This document shows positions 35,311 to 48,742 of a stretch of DNA of 64,000 bases, in pieces (within the stretch, counting starts at the first letter, position 1; the number at the start of each line of letters is the position of its first letter). The DNA is from Chrysemys picta bellii. Taxonomy: Eukaryota > Chordata > Testudines > Emydidae. The DNA is taken from the NCBI RefSeq assembly GCF_011386835.1, contig NC_088801.1, forward strand, positions 15,176,824 through 15,240,823, written 5' to 3'. The position numbers were made by a program, and so were the translations under genes. Below the pieces are notes generated by a model. The model saw only the letters and a list, made by a program, of their open reading frames with translations. It had not been told where the DNA came from and did not search any database.

Positions 35311-38092
35311 TAATCTTGACTTCTGTCTTATGGTAGCATGGCACGAGGCATGTGGGTGCGGTAATTTAATATAGTTGGTTGGAAAAAATCAGATGAAACA
35401 CATCATTTGGAATTTGCCAAACCAATTGAAATTGGTTTGATTTGGATGACATTATGACAGAACCCATAGGAAACTTGGCTGGTTTCTCACATGGTTACCC
35501 ACCCACTCCTCAGCATCCCCCTGCCAGACGGTCTCTGAAAAGTGGCCCACCTGGCTTCTGGGGTCAGTGTCTTTGGGGCAGCCTGCCATGCATACTGCCC
35601 CTGAGCTAGGGTTGCATTCCTTTTTGAAGAGAACTTTGAGATTTTGGGTTTTTGATGCAAATTGGAGTAAAACCCACTTCCAACAAATCAAAATTCTTCA
35701 TGAAATGGAATTACCTTTCTCTGCCTGGCTCTAGAAATTAGGGGTGTGTGCAACTCAGAGCTGCTTGTTTATTAAGATGACTGTCCTGAGAGGTTTTGAG
35801 AGCTTACAGACTACTGTTGTGTGAGGTGAGGGTGCAGATGACCTTACAGGAGGTACTTAGCCCTGGCAGGGATGAGCCTTAAATGCTTGCTACAGGCAGA
35901 TGGGGAGCACTATCCATTCACTCTTTGATTCTAGTAACGAGGGGTGACTATTTTGGGATCACTTTTCATTTCTTGGTGAGAGGTTGTCATATTACAAAAA
36001 GCTCAGGTGAAATTCTGCTCTCATTTACAATGGTGCAAATCCAGCATAGGTTTACTGAAGGGTGAAGTAGGGTTGTTGAAAGCTATGTGGTATCTTTCCC
36101 AGCATTCCCAACAAAAGTTACAAGTTACATTTTTGATCCTAAATTCTCTTTAATTTGAGTGGCAGCAACTACAGTTTAAAAGGGCTCGATCCTGCTGATA
36201 AGGTGACAATTATATATTGTGCAAGATCATCAGCTGATGGTTTCACCAAAGTTTTAGTTGCTGAGCCACTCACGGGTCAGGGGAAGCTCTGGGTGCTCAA
36301 TATCTCTGAAAAACAGGCCACAGCCAGCCAGATTCTTTTCAGTTACACTGGGTTAAAACCGGAGCAATCCCATTAACTTCAATGATATTACTATGGGTTA
36401 GACCAGCATAACTGAAAAGCAGAATATCATCTTTGCTTACATTCCTAGATGTGTAAGTGCCTAATATTAAACTCCCTGGTGTGCATATTTTTTTCTGAGG
36501 TGCATAACAATTAGAGATGGAATACATGTTGATCAACATGTAATGTGATTTTTACCAGTAGGCTTACTTCCTTTCAAGCATCACCTATGTTCTGTATTAG
36601 GGACACTGTATTAGGGACTGGTGGAAAATCTGTCTCTAGCAATCACCTCTTTTCTTTTCTTTTTTATTAAAGAAACACCCGAAGTTAAAGGAGAAGTTTA
36701 GCTAGACCGTTTAAAAACTAGTAAGGAAAAAGAATGACTTTGCTAGTTAGGGCGGTTAGAAGCTGTATGGGACTGATCCAATGTCCAGTGAAGTTAATGG
36801 AACATTTCATTGATTTCAACAGTTGTTAGATCATTGTAGCAGCAGGAGGACAAAAAGAAATGTACATACAGTAAAAGGAGATCAGTGACATAGTTTTCCA
36901 AAAGTGCAGTTAAAAAAATCTATTGGATCCTCCTTTTGAGTCCTCTCTTGCTCTAAGTATAACAATTGCCATCTGATGTGTTCTGGTGATGGCCCAGCAG
37001 TAGCATAAGTACACAGTGAGCTGAATTTGCCCTCTGATTTTCTCCTTCTCCTTCCACTGTGACGCACAACATTTGGATTCCCTTACAGGAAAACTTCTAA
37101 AACTAAATATCTCTACTGGAAGTTTTATTCTGTATTTTAGAAAGGTAGAGAGATGTTAATTGTTCAGATAAACCCTTTTTCCTTCTGAAGTATCAGCACC
37201 TTGGATAATTATGGAGATGGAAAAGCACTTTAAAATAGTGCTTTGATGCCACCTCTCCTTTTCCTTTCTACTTGCTTTGTGGTTTTTCTCAAGCACTTAA
37301 ATGGGTGTATTGGGACCATCTTTTAGCTTTCATCTTTCAGGGTCATTTTCTAAAACCATGAATGTTTTGATGTGCAGTCTATTGTCCTTCTTCATGTGTT
37401 TCTGGTGCTTTTTTTGCAGAGAAAGTGTAGACAAAACTGATGCTTTCATCTGTTACTAAAGCAAACCCAAGAATTGGACTTGGATACAACAAAAAGTAAT
37501 ATAATCAAGGCATCATCAGTCAGACATTAGGTTCCAGCAGGTCCACCGGTTGCCTTGCAATAAAAGGAGAGGTAATGGGGCAGACAGAGGCATAGAGCAA
37601 CTGATTCTTTGTATACATTCAATATTGAAATATTAAACATACGCTCTATAGTGAAAGGGTGGAGATTCACTGTAACCTTTATGATTTCTAAAATCTCAGA
37701 TGCAATTAGGGCTCATGTCATGCATACAAATGACATAAAACTCACATTCAAAATGGGATCATGATGATATAGACATATGTGTTCTGTTTGTACAGTGCCA
37801 GTACAGTGTGTTCAACTGCCCCCTAGGCACTGTGTAATACACATTATGATAGTAATGTTGCATAAGAGTTTTCAGTATAACTCTTTGTTTCCAGTTGCTC
37901 AGAACTTTCTCTCTTTGGATGAATGTTTGCAAACACTAGTCTACACAAAGGTGATTTAAAATGGTTTTGCCATTTTTTTTTCCTGAAAGGGAGAAAAAAA
38001 GAACTATCTGTAAATTACTCTGCTATTTCAAAATTAACACTACCACAGGTGCTCTTCCAGAGCTGCATGCTTATTGCCACAACATCTGTTTT
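35311..38092. other. unannotated sequence
   Basis: No gene recognised. 35995-36060 and 36345-36425 contain weak copies of old palindromic repeats (CCCATTAACTTCAATG). The remainder has no clear repeat. Confidence 0.45.
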
Positions 38093-38150
38093 CCTAGATT
38101 TTGAGATCAGAAGAGACCACTATAATCATCTAGTCTGACCTGCTCATTGC
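38093..38150 (-). repeat. CR1-like 3' end, very short
   Basis: TAGATTTTGAGATCAGAAGA, then CCACTATAATCATCTAGTCT, matches the CR1 3' end pattern (ATAGATT--AAGG-CAGAAGGGACC-----TCATCTAGTC) in reverse. Confidence 0.55.
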
Positions 38151-38204
38151 ATTATAGCTTACAGCTTTTTTTAACATTATCATCTTTATTTTTTGTATTT
38201 CCAG

Positions 38205-38425
38205 AGCATCTAGGAGCCCCAGTCATTGGCCAGGACCCCATTGTGCTAAGTAATATACAAACACAGAACAAAGATGATCCCTGACCTAAAGAACTTTACA
38301 ATTTGAGCATAAGACAAGAGCCAACCGATGGATACAGATAAATGGAGGAGTTAGAAGGAAACAATAAGACAATATTGGTCAGCATGACAGGTTGTTGTCT
38401 CAGCTCATCAGTAGCCTAACTGTTA
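38205..38425 (+). repeat. old interspersed repeat, family shared with 12014-12095
   Basis: GAGCCCCAGTCATTGGCCAG, CCCCATTGTGCTAAG, ACAAACACAGAACAAAGATG, then further blocks to CAGCTCATCAGTAGCCTAAC. The left third is repeated in inverse at 12014-12095. No coding potential. Confidence 0.6.
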
Positions 38426-38429
38426 TCCT

Positions 38430-41285
38430 TGGCTGGAAACTGACCTTTTACTATTCATCTTTCTTGAACTGCTGAAATATCACAAACATACAAAATTTCG
38501 ATTTGACTCTACTAATTCAACTGCAACTCTCTGTTAATTCATCTATCAGAGAAGTATTAACAAGTGTAAATATTAGGGAGAATGTAGGCTCTGTCTTGTG
38601 GAGGCCAGATAAATATATAAAACAATTTGATTTATTTTTGAATGTATGAATTATTCAGTGAATACTACAAAAAGCAAATTGTTTTGAATGGTGTTTTGAT
38701 GAAACAACGACCCCATTGTCCTCACTAAATAATTACCTTTAAAAAGAAATGATTAGTCTTTTGCCATTCAGCATTTTTATGTTTGTATAGACAATTTACA
38801 AATAATTATCCTTCTCTGTTCCCATATCACTTACTGTGTACAGATACTACAGTTCTGATGTATTTTCTTTGATTTGTTGTACTGATGTCAAAGTGAACTG
38901 AAGGAAATCTGATCACAAAAAAAAAAAAAGAGAAATCCAAGCTCTTTTTATTTAAATGAAGCCACAACATTAGGAATAATGGTTAAAATTTATGTTGTAC
39001 ATGAGGCTAAATCCCCTAAGATACTTTGAAAATCTCAACCAGAAGGTCCAGCTAAGGACTTGCTGGAATTAAATCATTTACTGCATTCATCCGTATAAAT
39101 CTTTATTATGTAATGAATTTAATGGCCTGCTAACTGCTGTTCGTAAACTATTTTATACAAAGTATCAGTTTCCTTTATGTAGCAGAGCCAGTCATGTCAA
39201 TGCTGTGATGAAAATTCCTAGTAAATATTTCACTAACCATGGGATTGCTCTTGCTTCCTATTCCTCTAACAGCAAAACGCTCAGTGACTTCAATCACAGC
39301 AGAAGCAGACACCATATACTTACATGCTAAATATCATGCAGTCATAGGGAAATTAAGTTATAGCTCAAGTTTGAAAATGTAAGTTCTTATATTTTAAAGG
39401 GGCAAGTTTAATATTTCTTTAACTTTGAATATTGATATCATTAATGAGGGAACAAGTAAACTCTGAGATTCATGGGTGTTTCGGCAATAGGCACACTTGT
39501 AGATTGTCTTCAGATTAACTGAGGAGAATTCTGCCAATTGCTGATATCAGCTCCTGCATGATGACTCGCTAGGACTTTATGCCGATCAGATGATAAACTC
39601 AGTGTCCTGGCCAATGTTCTGTCTGTCAATAAAAATGTTTTAATGTCCCATGCACTGTGTGCTATTGAGCTGAGGCATGTGAAGTATTACCACTCCTGCC
39701 AGGCCCAATTTATAGCCCACTGATGTCCGTGTGCATGTCTGTCTCTCTCTCGCCTGCCGTTGATAACGTTCTCCAGCATTCTAATATGTCTTTTCCATTT
39801 CTAAGTACTATGATTTTCACCTTCAAAAAGGAGACGAAGTGCCATAATTTTTAGGCATCATGTCAGAGTCTTGATAAGGTTTGTTCCTTGAGACCAAATC
39901 AGGCAAAAAGTTACCCATTTATTTTGGGTAGGATTTGGGGTCATACTTTATCAAGTCCTGACATACTTTAATCCCAGTCCTGTAATTGCATACACACCGA
40001 CTGGTTTTAGTTTTCTACCTGAATTTGAGTAATTGCGAAATGAAGGTATAATTCCCAACTCCCCTACACAAGTGTAAAAGTGGTGCAACAGGGTGGGGAA
40101 TGTGGCATGATCTTGTATCCCCTGAAATCAATAGTTTTGCCATTGACTTAAATGGCAACTGGATCAGTCCTTTGTAAAAGACTTCAAAATGTCTTTAGTA
40201 TTAACAACAATGTACATATCCCATTCAAATCTAGCATAATTTGTGCCAAGTAACTGCTAAACTGAATTTATTTAGCAGAATAAAAGTATTTCCGACTATC
40301 TCTCCTTCCTCACACTATATGTTACTGTACTTGTCTTATTATTTTTCCTAAACATAACTGTAATCTGGCTGCTAATTGCTGATAAGAACATAAAAAGTGA
40401 CAGCACTATTTTTGCTAGTGGTATGAACTGATGAGTGTTAGCAGATGTAGCTAGACTTGGGATCTACGTGAACAAACATAAGGGGCATAGGTAGCACACA
40501 TGGTAAAAGTCACTCTCAAATTATTTTGCAAGTTTCCTATTAAATCGGCAGTGCTGTTTGCTGGGCATCTTTGAAAAAAATCTTAGGATTTCTACAAAAC
40601 GTATCAAGACTTAATTATATAGTCCTCTTATGTGGCTGTGAAGAGGAGCCAGGGGGGCATAAGAAGCCACTACATAGGCAACCCACACCTAAGCATATGC
40701 AGGGGGAAGGGAAGCCACTGCCAGGGTGCTATGCCCCATCCTATGCAGGTGGGAGAGGAATGAGTTGGTGAGTCTTTGCTCTGCTTACCCAGAGGGCCAG
40801 CCCATACACTGGAGGCAGCATGCAGGAGGAGGCTGGTGCAGGTTACTTCCTTGGGAGTGAGTGGGGAACAGGAACCGACAATCTAATTCCTGTCCAGCTC
40901 TAGGAGAATAATTTGGGCTGAATTGTAGGATTACAGTATGGTTCACAAATTTCAGATCAAATATCATACACACTTAGGTGACCTGGAAAAACTGCAGTGC
41001 ACCTGGTAGGTTTAGAAATATAGGAAGAGAGGAAAATATGGAGATAATGGGTGGTTGTTTTGCCAGTCTGCCCCTTCTGTAAAATGGGGGGAGAGGGGAG
41101 TCACAATTGCAACAAACTCTCTTGATTTTTGTCAAAAAAAAAAAAAAAGACTCAAAACACAGTTTTGCTTCAGAATTTTCAGTTTTTGGAAAATTTCCAT
41201 TTTTTTATTGTATTCTGGAATGGAAGAAATTTTGAAATAGCAAAGCTCTCCCCAAAACTAACAAACAAAACATGGTTACTGTACC
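38430..41285. other. unannotated sequence
   Basis: No gene. Poly-A at 38917-38929 and at 41125-41139. A copy of the palindromic old repeat near 40110-40170. 39470-39860 is a compact repeat-free block with balanced composition, a candidate conserved non-coding element by appearance only. Confidence 0.45.
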
Positions 41286-41399
41286 ACTCTGGCTCTGATC
41301 CTGAAAATAGTTTTGCATGTGTTTTAACATTAAGCACAAGAGTAGTCACATGAAGTTGATGGGGCTATAGAAGTGCTTAGAGGTAAGTGTGTGTATAAG
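41286..41399. mobile_element. old palindromic MITE, left part, interrupted by an LTR element
   Basis: GGCTCTGATCCTGAAAATAG, ACATTAAGCACAAGAGTAGT, a degenerate centre (CACATGAAGTTGATGGGG), then AAGTGTGTGTATAAG. The expected continuation, GTTTG(T/C)GG, resumes only after 43470. Confidence 0.55.
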
Positions 41400-43469
41400 T
41401 AGATCAGTGAGGGGCTGTCTCCACCTGCCCTGCAACCTTTGGTGCCTCACAACTCACAAACAGCCTGCCATCATGCAGGTAACACCCTGAGTGTCTGTGT
41501 ATAGCGGCAGCCTGCCAACACACTCCAGTCTCTCACTGGCTTCCAGCAGCCGTTACCCCCAAAACAAATTTAGGGTACCCCCAGAATAGCTCACCTACAA
41601 ACCAATCTGTTTTCCTAAGGTATAGGTCTCCAGGGTGGCTAAAGAAATACCTGGAGGATGTGGATAAATAAAAGCCTTCCAATAAATGACTGACACACAG
41701 ACTGTGTTTCTTTCCAAAACAAGGCACCTTTTTATTGCTACAAGTAATAATCCCTAATACAATAATCTAAAACACAAAGCCCTTACAACAAGTTAGAGCA
41801 CTCCAAACCACAGTAACATATAGTTAAGATGATTCTAAGTGGTTGCACTCTGTTACAGATGGCCAGTCTGTCACAGGCTGCTGACAGCAATTCTTAAATG
41901 TACTGTAAGTCTTGCGTATATACATTGCTTTTACAATTAACATAACACAAACACACCCCTTCACTAACCTAAGCGCACATGCACACACACTATACTAATA
42001 ATTGACAGGTTTACTCTGTCTGCTGACTTCAGCTGCTGGGTCTGCTGCTGGACAGGATGCTGTGCTGTTGCTTTCTTCTTCAGGTCTCCTGTCTCTGCTT
42101 TGCTTCACTTTGCTCGTATCTATTCTTCACCTAATTCCTCTCTCTCTCTCTTTCCTGTTGACTCCTGTCAACTGTCCTTTATACTGTCCTGTCAGAACTT
42201 TCTAGATGTTTTTTTAAATATCTCTGTCAGATCTTTACTGCACATGCTCACTGCCACATTCCGTGCATGCTCACTGCGAGTTCTATTTTTAGCCTGCAAC
42301 CATTGATTACCTCAGTTATGATTTGCTGACCTTTCCCCTACTTTGGTTTTCCCACCAATTCTATGTTGTCTACAGCATCTGATCTTTCCCCTACTTTTCG
42401 AAGTACCATGTGACCTGCAGCTTCCAATGGCGGAATGACTCTTGCTTACTCAAAAATGGAGGTCAGGAATACAAAATGGAGTCTGGGGAATATCTCTGGT
42501 AACGCAGCTGTAGTTACCACATGGTAACCCCCACACACTCTCAGTCCCAGCTTTCCCCCCAAAACATGTGTTCTTCACTGTCCAGACCTCCCCTGGACAG
42601 TCCAGATATATTCGGTCTGTTGCCCCTCTAAGGGATCAAGATGAAACATTTGCTATCTCAAATGGAATTACCCACAGTTTAGAACACTGGTTTAGTTTTG
42701 ATTAAAGAATAAAACAAGCTTATTTAATTACAAAGAGAGAGGTTTTTAAGTGAATACAAGTAATGAGGCATTAAAGTAATAAATGGTTACAAAAATAAAG
42801 ATAAAATACTTTCTAAACTTAACAAACTAGACTTTGTTCAAGATGAAGTCCCTTACCACATGTTCCAGTAACATTACTGACCAAACTCTCAGACTTGGAT
42901 CTGCTCCCAAAGTCCAATGGCTGTTCCTTTTTCCCCCCTTAGGTGAAAAGAGAGAGATGGGCGGGGAAAGAGAATTTGGGGTGGTTTTACCCCCTCAGTT
43001 TTATAGTTCAATCATCCTTTGAAATGCATTTTCCTGAGAGTGTCCTCCCGATAAAATTCTTTCCAGCAGACAGCAAGGAGACATGGAGTGTGGTGGGGGA
43101 AGTTCCATGCTGTTCGTTTTCACCTGTGTATGCTGAAATGCAGATTTCTCTTGTCTCTTGCCTTCCCTGCTTTCCATGCCAAAAAATGGCTGCTTGATAG
43201 GTGATTGCCAATCAGCTTTGACACCCAGGTAGGGGTGTCCTCTTGTCCTTCATCTTTAAGAAACAGGTGAGAAACAGGCTTGCCCGTTCCCCGGACACAT
43301 TTCAATCATGATTTCATTTTATGTTCATATAATGTTGCTACATATATTTCACCATATTATTGACCTGCAAGTTTTATTCATTTTCTGATGATACCTTACA
43401 AGACATATTTTGTATTCAGAGTATTACAATGGTGTGTAGAGTGTGAATACAGGGGTGCATTCCATCACA
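41400..43469 (-). mobile_element. 2.07-kb LTR-derived insertion, TSD ATAAG
   Basis: The right end on the minus strand opens TGTGATGGAATGCACCCC. The left end reads TAGATCAGTGAGGGG on the plus strand, so the far end is TA rather than CA. ATAAG precedes it (41395-41399) and follows it (43470-43474). Within it, 41519-41531 and 42534-42547 share CACACTC and CAGTC, suggesting two joined LTR-type units. On the minus strand GCAATAAAAAGG near 41730 and a TATAAAGG near 42180 look like an LTR polyadenylation signal and TATA box. No retroviral gene is readable. The 60-84 residue frames here are chance. Confidence 0.55.
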
Positions 43470-43495
43470 ATAAGCGTTTGTGGTATTTGGCTGAA
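43470..43495. mobile_element. old palindromic MITE, right remainder
   Basis: ATAAGCGTTTGTGGTATTTG continues the MITE broken at 41399 after removal of the LTR insertion and one ATAAG copy. Confidence 0.45.
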
Positions 43496-43886
43496 ATTAT
43501 TACAGTATATTACTCTGAGATATGAGATTGTGATTATAGGTAATTGGCTTCATTATAATAAATGAGTTGCATTAATTACTATAAAATTGGAGTACCATAA
43601 GAGTGTTTCAGAATCCTTAAGTAACAACAAATAATGTATTAAACTAAAACATTTAACAATAATTGAGACACAAGATACTGATTTTACCTCTTTGTATATT
43701 TTTTGTTCTACTGCCATTTCCAAATATTTTAAGACTGGTATTGATCATAAAAATGAAAATGTGACTATCTTTTGAGAGACAAGGTGTCAATTGCCCATTT
43801 AATTTTGAATGGATTGTTGTTAACTCCTTATGCTTAACAATCTGTTCCACTTGGCACATCACCATGTGACACTCTGATTACCTTTC

Positions 43887-44020
43887 CCAGACCTGAAGAA
43901 GAGCTCTGTGGAGCTCAAAACATTCTCTTTCACCAACTGACATTGGTCAAGTAAAATATATTATCTTACCCACCTTCTCTCTCTAACATCCTGGGACCTA
44001 CATGGCTACACCACCACTAA
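43887..44020 (-). mobile_element. tRNA-related SINE, diverged
   Basis: CAGACCTGAAGAAGAGCTCT, TCTCTTTCACCAACTGAC, then TATTATCTTACCCACCTT, CTCTCTAACATCCTGGGACC and ACATGGCTACACCACCAC. The right edge is the reverse complement of a tRNA-like head (GTAGCC-TGT--GTCCCAGGAT), so the copy is on the minus strand. Diverged, so older than the SINEs at 57.9 and 60.1 kb. Confidence 0.75.
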
Positions 44021-47000
44021 AAATATATTTTCAGTAATTTATAAATCAGTCTCAGCATTGCAATAGCTAAAGATAAAATAAATAAATTAAATGAAGATAA
44101 GTAACTCTGAAAATGACACTCTTTTTAAAAGAGCCACTAAAATTAATGTCAAATGAGATGTCAAAATTTTCTGATCCATGTGACATGATTGAGATAATCA
44201 TTTCTGCTTTTATTGTTCAATGAATAGCAAAATAATTTGTGACTAGACAGGCTTTAACCTAGTAGATATTTTACTCAGGACTTTGTGAAATGTAAATTCT
44301 ATGCCAGTGAAGCAGTATTTCCAATGAGATTACTTGGAAACATTTAGAACCCTTTAAAAACATCAGTTCAAAGGTTTCCAAATGTCAAAGATCAGGTTTA
44401 AACTTTAACATTTACACAATTCCCCTTTAATATTTTTCCTGTAGTATTTAGTATAAAAATGAACTCTCTCTCTCTCTCACACACACCCCTATGTTAAAAG
44501 AATGTGAAGGCTGAGACAAAGCACAATGAAAGAAAATGCACTTAGGAGTGAAACCTGCCTTATGCCCTCTAATTCTCCAATAGGGCACATCAAGAAGGAG
44601 TTAAGGAGATGTCCTGTTATGCGTAAGTATTGGAGAAAATACAGTATAGTAAGTGTCTTCCTTTACCTGTGCATTTTATTACTTTTCTCAGTTTGTGTCA
44701 CAACCTTAATGTTCTTTTAATGTAGTTTTTGAGTGTGAATTATAATTGCTTTCTGTTTAGTTGTTATCATCCTAGAGATCTTTACTCTGATTAGATTGTC
44801 TCCCCCAAACGAAAGTGCATTTGAAGTCTGTGATAAACTAGGAACAATTAGGAGAAATCCAGATGCATTTTTTTTCTGCTAGTGGTACATTGTAATCCCA
44901 TAGGCTCACTGCTAATGAGTCTGGATGCATTAGCAGCGGCCATAGTTGATTTTAATCTGACTCTGGGAAAGCTCTAGTTTTCATGGAGTTACATTGGTTT
45001 CCCATGCATTTCCATTGGATTGAATTTCCAGTGATTCAATGTTTGCTAACACATCCAAATACACAGAAGGGACTAGATCAAGATCCAATGCATACCTCTA
45101 GGAAATATTCACTGTAAGCCAGATCCCACAGGACAAGTCAAGATATGCTGAGTTGACCATGTTAGGAGGGGAACTTTTCACCTGCAGCCCAAATTGGGAT
45201 CTCTTAATTTAGAGCAGATTAGGGGCTGCTCAAAATGTTATTGGGTAAAGTGGTTCCCTATGGATAAACAGGGATTACAAGAACACTGCACAGTACAGCT
45301 CTGCCCCATGCAACCCTTAACTATATTCTACGTCTATGCAGGAATAACTCCTTGCCTGGGACCGTGGGGAAAGGCTGGCATAGTCAGGGATTTCCCCTTC
45401 CTTAGGAAAATCTTTGGCTGCCCTCTCAGGACAGCTCTCTAGCCCAAAAGGCAGGGATACAGAGGCCAGGACCTGCATGTTAGTATTCATCAGTGGGTGA
45501 AATTCATCCTTGTGTAGAGGGCTAGCACAAAGTCTGAACATCACTGAAGTTCCACCTAACTGTGTTTTGAGAGCTTCAGTGGGGTTTAAGAGATGCATAG
45601 CCCTGTGGCCCTCTTTATCCTTGTATGAAAAGCCTGGGTCTTATGGAAGGAAGGGAGTTTTGAGGGAGATTGAATGTAGAGGCTGTGGGGGCCTTGTGTG
45701 AAGGGACATCTGTTTTCTCTCTTCCTAGAGACTAAATATAAGAAAACAGAGTGGACACCTCAGCATTAAACAAGGAAGCTAGATGTGGATGTATATCTTT
45801 TTCAGGTATACTTTACAATACTTTGTAATTACATTTAAGGCTGGTCCTGCAAATCTTTCAGTACCGCTGCTGAATAGGAGAATGCCTCTTTACATATCAC
45901 AAAAGACAAGAAGACCTGTCTCATTCAGGTCTCTAGCCTCAGACTGTTTGGGATAATTACTGAGCACCTCAAAGAGCAATTAAGATAGGGGATGGTGAGG
46001 ATCGATCCTAGGAGAAATGGTGAAAGTACAAGGTTGCATGCAAAAGGTCTTGTGATTTTCCCCTCTCTGAAGAGTATCATAAAGGGGAACTAGAGTGTAA
46101 GTAGGATGACCCTAGGCATAATTTAAACTCATATATCAATTTAAGGGCCTCACTGAACACCTATTGGTGTCAATGGGCTCTGAATTGGGCCCTAATTTTG
46201 TAATGCATTTTGTAAATCCCCCAGGGTCACAAACATCCTAAATATAAGACTATTTATATCTCATAAACAAGGATTTACACTGCCACCAACATCTTTTGAA
46301 ATGTGCAGATGCCACTGAGAATAATCATGCATAATTTCTCAATTTTAATATAAAATATCTTATCAGCTGATAAGAAAAAGGATGTGTGTCATGTAATCAA
46401 GGATAATCAAAATGAGACAAATATTAGCATATCTAATCACCTATCTGTGAATGTTATTTTAAGCCTATAGAGCTTCAAGGTGAGAATGCCCTTCTTAGCG
46501 GCACAATCTTCTAAAAGAGAATATTTATATAAAAGAAAATTCACTTAGCAAGTAATTTGCTATATTCACTTTGCAATTATCTTTAATATTTGTCTTTGAA
46601 AAAGAATTCTCTTTCACAACACATCTTTTTCCTTTTTCTGTATTCTGGAATTAAAACTCTATTTGTGGCATCAAAATCTGTTGCCATGGAAATTATTGCA
46701 ATGACAGATTCACTATTATGGATTCACTAGAGGAACCAGTAGGAGGTCTTGTGGGCAAGTGCCGTACGTGTGCATTTGGTGCAAGCAACTCATGGCCCTT
46801 AGAGAGCCACAGTTCTGCTGTGGGCTGCTCCCCAAACAGGTCCTCTGAGTATAGTTCCAGAATATGCTGTAGTTACTCAATCAGCATAGTCTCCTCAGTA
46901 ACCAGCATGAAAACCAGTCACTTCTTGAGTTTCTTCCAATGGCTGCTGGCTATCCTCTGGTTCCTGTGACTCAGGGGTTATAACCATCCCTTGTTAGCAG

Positions 47001-48742
47001 ATTATTAGGCACCACTGCCTAGGTCAAATTGCGCATAGGAGGTGAGCTCCCAGAGATGCTGTTACAATTCTTGACCTTGCCTCTTGACTTGCTATCTGCA
47101 CTGACAGACAGTCTGGTGGATCCCAATGCCTCAAGCGTCTTTGAAATTTCTTTGTGTGCATGACCATTTCTTGCACTCTTGCTGAAATCAAATGTTTTGC
47201 TCTCCTCACACCACAGATTTACCGGAATTCAGTTGTGTTCTTCTGGCTAGCTGGCAGTGCACTTGGTGTAGGGCTTCTTCCTATTGGTGGCCATAACTAA
47301 CACAAGAGACTATTACGTGTTTCCGGGTGAGTGGCCTGTGTGGAAAGGAAGAATTAAACACTGAGCAGCTTCATTTGAACTGTATTTGAATCAAGTGAGG
47401 TTGCTTCTGGTTCGTCGCAATCAAGTGGGACATTTTGTGACCAAGAAACACAGGCTCAGAGGATTGTGGTATAGCATTGGTGAACTTTCCAGACACGATT
47501 TCTGTGAATCGAGGCTTGAGTTGCATCCACACTGCAAAATGTTGGGGCTTGGGCATGAGTCCCAGTAGGATTCCCCTGGTGAGTTCTAGGACCTGGGTCT
47601 TGAAAGCTTGCTGACCCAAGTCAGAAAGATTATTGTATGGATGGGGGTGGGAGGGATAGAGGTTGGGCTCAAATTTGAGTCTGAGCCCCAGTTTACAATG
47701 CAGAGTAGCCATACACTATGTGCCCTCTGAAATTTCCCTACACCAGGGGAAATTTCAGCTATCCAGATCCAGTTGTTTCCTGGTGCCTTTGTCCCATCCA
47801 GAATGGTTAAAAAATGTCAGAGCTCAGAAGAAACTCTCCCCACATTTCTAATATAATCAGGTGACTTTAGATAAATATGTAGAATTAGAGGGGAAAGTTA
47901 AAGCTAAATGAGAAAGGGATCTGAATGCAGAATATTGTGAGGGACATCTGTGAACAGATAAAAACAATATCAATTAATGCAAGACACAGAATCATTTTCT
48001 TTAATTGAGTTCACAGAGTCCATGTGATGCTGTCTAGGCTATGCAAAGTGAATGTTAATATACAGTTATTAGAAATACGCAAAATGGAAATTTTGGCCAT
48101 ATGTTTTGGATGCGCTAAGAATTCCAAGTGTTTTGGAAGGGCTGTATCATACTTGGAGCATATATTGCACCCCCACTGCATTTTTCAATGGCCAGTATGT
48201 CTTATTGATGATCTCTCTCTCCTAGCAATAAACATAAAATCAGATTTTGATGGCAATTAGTTTGGGATCAGGCCCTAAGTGACATTCTATACTTCATGAT
48301 GCTCCAGACCTGTAAAGACTTCCTATCCTATACAGGAAAATAGGCCATAGGAATTGATATTTTATTGATATAGGAAAAATTACTTACAAATTCACAAGTT
48401 GACCCAAGACTTCTTTAAATATGTAGCCTGTATACTTGGGGATGATTCACAGAAGCAGATATAAATTAAGTTAATCCATCAAAAACACTCCTGGGTACAG
48501 AGAAGATGCTTGAGATGTGTGCTGGGAGTAAGATTTGGAGCTAACTTCATATTTTGGAATGTTCTTTGGGCAGTACTGGTTTGTGTGTGTATACACACGC
48601 ACACACACACAGAGAAAGCTGGGTTCTTGGTCCTGCCTATGGCCAAGGATTTCCCTTTGTAGAAGTTCAGATTGCTTCACCTGGTTCTTGACTGATGCAG
48701 CTGCTGGTGTAACATAGAGCATCCAAAAGAAGGCTTTAAGGT
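44021..48742. other. unannotated sequence with two small microsatellites
   Basis: A CT/CA run at 44464-44487 and a TG/CA run at 48582-48611. No gene supported. The 113-residue frame at 47371-47712 and others lack domain motifs. 46270-46720 is repeat-free and AT-rich with ATCAGCTGAT near 46362, a candidate conserved block by appearance only. Confidence 0.45.

Noticed and set aside
46718..47240. Possible DNA-transposon gene (frames on both strands)
   Set aside because: Compared by eye with Myb-like and Harbinger-type proteins; no consistent motif order. Left unannotated.
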